Source: Flavobacterium oncorhynchi
Lineage (GTDB): Bacteria; Bacteroidota; Bacteroidia; Flavobacteriales; Flavobacteriaceae
Assembly: GCF_002217355.1 (NCBI RefSeq)
Contig: NZ_MUHA01000021.1
Coordinates: 1 to 64,000, forward strand
Direction: 5' to 3'
Length of the DNA stretch: 64,000 nucleotides
Positions within the stretch are counted from its first letter, which is position 1, and each line of letters opens with the position of its first letter. Below are positions 59,750-64,000 of this stretch, piece by piece. The translations under genes and the position numbers were made by a program. Below the pieces are notes generated by a model, which was given only the letters and a program-made list of their open reading frames with translations, was not told the origin of the DNA and did no database searches.

Positions 59750-62554
59750 ATGGTTCAATTAAAAGTTTATAAAGTGAATATTTCAAAATCCATATTAGCC
59801 TTCATTTTTGTTTTTTTCTTTTTCATTTCAAATGGACAAATTCTGCCTGTACGTTTAACAACAGAAATGACAGAAAATCCATTAGCAGTAGTTGAGAATC
59901 AGCCGAGATTGAGCTGGCAAATGGTTTCAAAAGAATCCAATGCATCACAAATAGCTTTTATTATTTTAGTTGCTTCTTCAGAAGAAAAACTAAATAATGA
60001 TGAGGGAGATATCTGGAATTCAGGAAGAGTAAATTCCGATAAAAACCTGCATATTGTTTACAGCGGAAATCCATTAAAAAACGAAACCAAATATTTCTGG
60101 AAAGTAAAAGTCTGGAATCAAGAAGGGAAAGTTTCAAAATGGAGCAAAATAGCTACTTTCAGAACCGCTTCATTAGAATCAGATTTAAATCCAACTTGGA
60201 TTGGTGCGATAACAAAAGCCGATAGTCATTTGCCAGAAGGAAGAAATTATCACACGGCTACTTTCAACAGAGAAAAAAAGAACTCGTTTATCAATGCTTC
60301 CGATTCTTTAGCAAGAAGAAGTATTATGTTGCGTAAGCCTTTCGAAGTAAAAAAAGAAATCAAAGAAGCCGTAGTTTACATTTCAGGTTTAGGACATTAT
60401 GAATTAACCATCAATGGTAAAAAGATTGGAAACAGTCAATTTGCACCACTTTGGACAGATTATGATAAAACCGTTAATTACAATATTTACGAATTAAGCG
60501 CAAAAGAATTTCAAAAAGGCGATAACGTAATTGGCGTTTTGTTAGGAAACGGAATGTACAATACGCTTGCCGAAAGATATACGAAATTCTTCGTGAGTTT
60601 TGGACCGCCGACTTTGTTCTTTAAAATGAAAATCAAGTATAATGACGGTTCAGAAGAAATTGTAAAGTCAGACGGAACTTGGAAATACAGCAAAAGTCCG
60701 ATTACCTATAACAGTATATTTGGAGGAGAAGATTACAATGCCAATTTAGAACAAAAAGGCTGGAATAGAAAAGGTTTCAAAGATTCGGACTGGAAAAAAG
60801 TAGTCATTCAGGAAGCACCAAAAGGAGTTTTAAGACCGCAGACGGCACCACCAGTTACAATTCAAAAACAATACGAAGTTAAGACAGCAAAAGAGCTTAA
60901 ACCGAATTTCTATGTTTTTGATATGGGACAGAATCTTTCGGGATTTCCAACCATCAAAGTAAAAGGAAAAAAAGGACAAACGATTCGTGTTTGGGTTGCC
61001 GAAGGATTAAATGAAGAAGGCACAATTGCGCAGGGAAGATCTGGAAAACCATACTATTACGATTATACTTTAAAAGGAAAAGAGGTAGAAGAATGGACGC
61101 CAAAATTCAGTTTCTACGGCTATCAATATGTTCAAATTGAAAACATTAATTATAAAGAAGATAAGAATAAGGAACTTCCAACTTTGGTAGAATTGAAATC
61201 GAATTTTATTTATAATTCTGCAGGAGAAGCAGGAAGTTTTTCATGCTCCAATGAGATTTTTAATAAAACGCACGAACTTATTAATAACTCAATCAAAAGT
61301 AATTTTCAAAGCGTTTTTACCGATTGTCCGCAACGTGAAAAGTTAGGCTGGCTGGAAGAAATTCAGTTGAATGGTCCCGGATTAATGTTCAATTACAACC
61401 TTCAGAATTTCATTCCTGCAACGATGCAGAATATTTCTGATTCACAACGTGATAACGGTTTAATTCCGACAATTGTTCCCGAATATGTAATTTTTGGAGG
61501 CGATTTTACTGATTCTCCAGAATGGGGAGTTACAGGCATAATCCTGCCTTGGATGTATTATGAATATTACGGAGATGCTTCATTGTTAGAGAAATACTTT
61601 CCTCTAATGAAAAACTACGTGGATTATTTAGGAACAAAAGCAACAAACCATATCGTTTCGCACGGATTAGGCGATTGGTACGATTACGGAACGCATCCGG
61701 CAGGATATTCTAAAAATAGTCCGATTGCGCTTTCAGCTACTTCTCATTATTATTATGGAGCTTATTTAGTAGCAAAAGCATCAAAATTATTAGGTAAAGC
61801 GGAAGATTTCGAGAAATACAATACGTTGGCTTCTGAGATTAAAACAGCTTTCAATAAGGAGTTTTTTAATGAAGAAACCAAACAATACGGAACAAATAGT
61901 CAGTTTAGCAATGCCGTTCCGATTTTTATGGATATCGTAGAACCGCAGTATAAAGAAGCTGTAATGCAAAATCTCTTAGCTGATATCAAAGATAAAGGAG
62001 ATCGTTTAACAACGGGTGATGTTGGAAATCGTTACTTATTTCAAACATTGGCAAGAAACGGAGAAAACGAAACGATGTATAAAATGCATAATCATTATGA
62101 TGCGCCAGGTTATGGTTTTCAGATTAAATTTGGCTTGACAACTTTAACCGAACAATGGGATCCGAGAAAAGGAAATTCATGGAATCACTTTATGTTAGGA
62201 CAGATTGAAGAATGGTTTTACCAAAGTTTAGCCGGAATTATGTCCGATCCTGAAAAACCGGGTTTCAAACATTTCTTTATTCAGCCAGAAGTAGTTGGCG
62301 ATATGACTTTCGCAAAAGCGGACTATCAATCGGTTTATGGAAAAATTGCTTCTTCCTGGGAAAAGAAAGACGGCAAATTTATTCTGACAGTTCAGATTCC
62401 AGTGAATACAACTGCGACAGTAAAATTACCAGTCGCTAAAAATTCAGAAATAAAAATTGACAATAAAAAGGTTAGGATAGGTTTTGATGAAAAAGTTCAA
62501 AAGCCTGTTTTAGAATTAGGATCAGGAATTTATACAATAGAATGCACAATATAA
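59750..62554 (+). CDS. GH78 alpha-L-rhamnosidase
   Basis: A 934-residue secreted protein (signal ending ISNGQ, residue 30). Domain order is that of GH78: an FN3-like region (35-140, NETKYFWKVKVWN), two beta-sandwiches, then the (alpha/alpha)6 barrel and a C-terminal sandwich. The catalytic loop has Asp525, Glu530 (general acid in DCPQRE) and Glu537. The base is Glu801 in TLTEQWDP. Unlike the GH78 at 16593 it keeps the canonical acid. It removes terminal L-rhamnose from rhamnogalacturonan fragments or rhamnosylated side chains. The start ATG follows a 161-base gap with no obvious hairpin. Confidence 0.92.
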   Translation: MVQLKVYKVNISKSILAFIFVFFFFISNGQILPVRLTTEMTENPLAVVENQPRLSWQMVSKESNASQIAFIILVASSEEKLNNDEGDIWNSGRVNSDKNLHIVYSGNPLKNETKYFWKVKVWNQEGKVSKWSKIATFRTASLESDLNPTWIGAITKADSHLPEGRNYHTATFNREKKNSFINASDSLARRSIMLRKPFEVKKEIKEAVVYISGLGHYELTINGKKIGNSQFAPLWTDYDKTVNYNIYELSAKEFQKGDNVIGVLLGNGMYNTLAERYTKFFVSFGPPTLFFKMKIKYNDGSEEIVKSDGTWKYSKSPITYNSIFGGEDYNANLEQKGWNRKGFKDSDWKKVVIQEAPKGVLRPQTAPPVTIQKQYEVKTAKELKPNFYVFDMGQNLSGFPTIKVKGKKGQTIRVWVAEGLNEEGTIAQGRSGKPYYYDYTLKGKEVEEWTPKFSFYGYQYVQIENINYKEDKNKELPTLVELKSNFIYNSAGEAGSFSCSNEIFNKTHELINNSIKSNFQSVFTDCPQREKLGWLEEIQLNGPGLMFNYNLQNFIPATMQNISDSQRDNGLIPTIVPEYVIFGGDFTDSPEWGVTGIILPWMYYEYYGDASLLEKYFPLMKNYVDYLGTKATNHIVSHGLGDWYDYGTHPAGYSKNSPIALSATSHYYYGAYLVAKASKLLGKAEDFEKYNTLASEIKTAFNKEFFNEETKQYGTNSQFSNAVPIFMDIVEPQYKEAVMQNLLADIKDKGDRLTTGDVGNRYLFQTLARNGENETMYKMHNHYDAPGYGFQIKFGLTTLTEQWDPRKGNSWNHFMLGQIEEWFYQSLAGIMSDPEKPGFKHFFIQPEVVGDMTFAKADYQSVYGKIASSWEKKDGKFILTVQIPVNTTATVKLPVAKNSEIKIDNKKVRIGFDEKVQKPVLELGSGIYTIECTI

Positions 62555-62557
62555 TGG

Positions 62558-62690
62558 AACGCAGATGAAACGGATTTACTTTGTAAAGACGCAGATTTAA
62601 ACGGATTTTCTTTTTTCAAAAACAAATAAAAAAATCCGTTTAAATCAGCGTTTTCGCAATAGCGAATCCGTTTCATCAGCGTACTAACAC
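62558..62690. repeat. AAACGGATTT/AAATCCGTTT inverted repeats
   Basis: ACGCAGATGAAACGGATTTA and GCGAATCCGTTTCATCAGCGT flank an inner pair, TTTAAACGGATTTT and AAAATCCGTTTAAA. Together they can form a nested hairpin in the 150-base gap before the esterase gene. The same AAATCCGT motif appears degenerately at 16170-16430. Confidence 0.7.
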
Positions 62691-62704
62691 ACAACAATAT
62701 CAAA

Positions 62705-64000
62705 ATGAAAAAAATAAAATACATCATATTAGTTTCCATTTTTGCTTTGACATTTGCCAATGCGCAAAGCACTTCTGATACGAATTTTAGAAAACCGGTA
62801 TCAGAGACTTTAAAGAAAATAGAAACTGTTTTTAACGTCACTATAAACGATGACAGAGGTTTATTAAAAGGAAAAGAACTGGACTATGCCGATTGGAGAA
62901 TTGAACCTGGAAATTTAGCAATTTCGCTAACGAACATTTTAGCGCCGTTTGAATTGATGTATTTCAAACAACCCGACGGAACCTACATCATACGCAAGTA
63001 TGAAAACCATAAAGTTTCGGTAGATAAAGGAAAAGAACGTTTGTTTTACTTAGAAAGCCTTTATTCGACCAAAGAAGAATGGGAGAAACGCAAAACGGAG
63101 TTAAAAGCCTGTATGATTGCATCATTTGGATTAGAAAAGGCACCCCCAATGCCCAAGTCTAAACCACTTTTAACTCCAAAGAGAATTTACAAAGACTACA
63201 GTGTCGAAAATATTGCTTTGGAAATTTTGCCTGGTGTTTATGCGACAGGATCGATTTACAAACCATATCCGTTAAATAAAAAAGCAGCAGTTATTTTAAC
63301 TCCTGACGGACATTTTGGTGATGGAAGATACAGAAAAGACGAGCAGTACAGATGTGCCATGATGGCAAAAATGGGTACAATTGTGGTAGGTTACGATTTA
63401 TTTGCCTGGGGAGAATCGTTGCTACAATTTCCAGAAGAAACACATAGAAACAGCATTGCATCTACGGTTCAGGTTTTAACTGGAATTCGTTTCTTGGATT
63501 ATTTAGCAACGGTTAAAAATGCTGATATGTCAAGAGTTGGTGTTACTGGAGGTTCTGGCGGAGGATCTCACACGATGTTTTTAGCAGCGATTGATGATAG
63601 AGTTAAAGTTTCAGCTCCGGTTGTAATGGTTTCGTCTCACTTTTCAGGTGGTTGTCCATGCGAAAGCGGACGTGGTATTCATTTATGTGGAAATGGAACC
63701 AATAATGCCGAAATTTCAGCTATGATGGCTCCAAAGCCACAATTGATTGTTTCTGATGGAAAAGACTGGACATTGGCAGTTCCGGAATTGGAATTTCCTT
63801 TTATCCAAAGAACGTATGAATTATACGGAAAGAAAGATTTAGTCGAAAACGCTCATTTTGCAAAAGAAGGTCACGATTTTGGAGTTTCAAAACGTATGGC
63901 TTTGTATCCGTTTATGGCGAAATATTTAAATCTTGATTTGAATAAAGTGAAGAACGATAAAGGCGAAATCGACGAATCGACTTGTGTGATTGAACCAAAA
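62705..64000 (+). CDS. STN domain fused to an alpha/beta-hydrolase esterase (CE19/acetyl-xylan-esterase-like), truncated by the window
   Basis: Open from ATG 62705 to the window edge, 432 codons with no stop. The signal peptide ends FANAQ (residue 22). Residues about 30-100 (TLKKIETVFNVTINDD, then AISLTNILAPFELMY and GTYIIRKYE) look like a secretin/TonB short N-terminal (STN) domain. A linker precedes an alpha/beta-hydrolase: ILTPDGHFGDGRY, nucleophile Ser284 in GGSGGGSHT, and His390 in EGHDFG. A Cys-rich loop GGCPCESG follows the nucleophile. The hydrolase half resembles CE19-type pectin methylesterase or acetylesterase. STN is normally found in TonB-dependent receptors, so this combination is unusual. 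It is downstream of GH78 and probably in the same unit. Confidence 0.7.
   Translation, partial: MKKIKYIILVSIFALTFANAQSTSDTNFRKPVSETLKKIETVFNVTINDDRGLLKGKELDYADWRIEPGNLAISLTNILAPFELMYFKQPDGTYIIRKYENHKVSVDKGKERLFYLESLYSTKEEWEKRKTELKACMIASFGLEKAPPMPKSKPLLTPKRIYKDYSVENIALEILPGVYATGSIYKPYPLNKKAAVILTPDGHFGDGRYRKDEQYRCAMMAKMGTIVVGYDLFAWGESLLQFPEETHRNSIASTVQVLTGIRFLDYLATVKNADMSRVGVTGGSGGGSHTMFLAAIDDRVKVSAPVVMVSSHFSGGCPCESGRGIHLCGNGTNNAEISAMMAPKPQLIVSDGKDWTLAVPELEFPFIQRTYELYGKKDLVENAHFAKEGHDFGVSKRMALYPFMAKYLNLDLNKVKNDKGEIDESTCVIEPK

Noticed and set aside
62530..62841. Minus-strand ORF of 103 codons
   Set aside because: It covers the inverted repeat before the esterase and the antisense of its signal peptide; the plus-strand esterase frame explains the region.

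Overview
The window looks like a Bacteroidetes chromosome, most likely Flavobacterium or a close relative. It is strongly AT-rich, has a SusC/SusD pair, shows flavobacterial promoter signatures (TTG then TAnnTTTG), and its intergenic spaces are full of the palindromic repeats typical of this group. There are no rRNA or tRNA genes, no insertion sequences and no CRISPR array. Family calls come from motif recognition by eye; no database search was possible.

Bases 1-4996 hold a plus-strand catabolic cluster: SDR, FAH-family hydrolase, zinc alcohol dehydrogenase, second SDR and amidohydrolase-type lactonase. This is the enzyme set of the non-phosphorylating L-fucose/L-rhamnose route (sugar to lactone to acid to 2-keto-3-deoxy acid to 2,4-diketo acid to pyruvate plus L-lactate). 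The acid dehydratase and the sugar permease are not in the window.

Bases 5092-62554 form a large pectin utilisation region, and a truncated esterase follows at the right edge. A minus-strand pair (PL10 pectate lyase, GH28 polygalacturonase) diverges from a plus-strand unit: a beta-helix glycosidase fused to an L-rhamnose-mutarotase-like domain, a Gfo/Idh/MocA oxidoreductase and an SSS symporter. An MFS exporter with a divergent AraC regulator follows. Then comes a long plus-strand run: GH78, two beta-propeller glycosidases, GH2, GH106, SGNH/SASA acetylesterase, a DUF5703 protein, PL1-FN3 lyase, GH127 and CE8. Next are SusC, SusD (with an in-frame amber codon), PL1, DUF3826, PL1, a beta-helix/DUF6298 fusion, a GH140-like protein, GH28, GH43-like, a sialidase-like propeller, GH78 and an STN-domain/esterase fusion that runs off the edge.

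Together the lyases, polygalacturonases and esterases would strip the homogalacturonan backbone. The rhamnosidases, beta-L-arabinofuranosidase, beta-galactosidase-like, apiosidase-like and fucosidase-like enzymes suggest side chains of rhamnogalacturonan I and possibly II. Released deoxy-sugars could feed the left-hand catabolic cluster.

The most interesting non-coding signal is a direct repeat, (A/G)CAGGA-N4-(A/G)CAGG(A/T), found upstream of three separate units (8407, 16593 and susC). In each case it lies exactly 27 bases ahead of a TA that begins a full or partial -7 element. A perfect LacI-type palindrome also overlaps the predicted start of the minus-strand PL10/GH28 operon.
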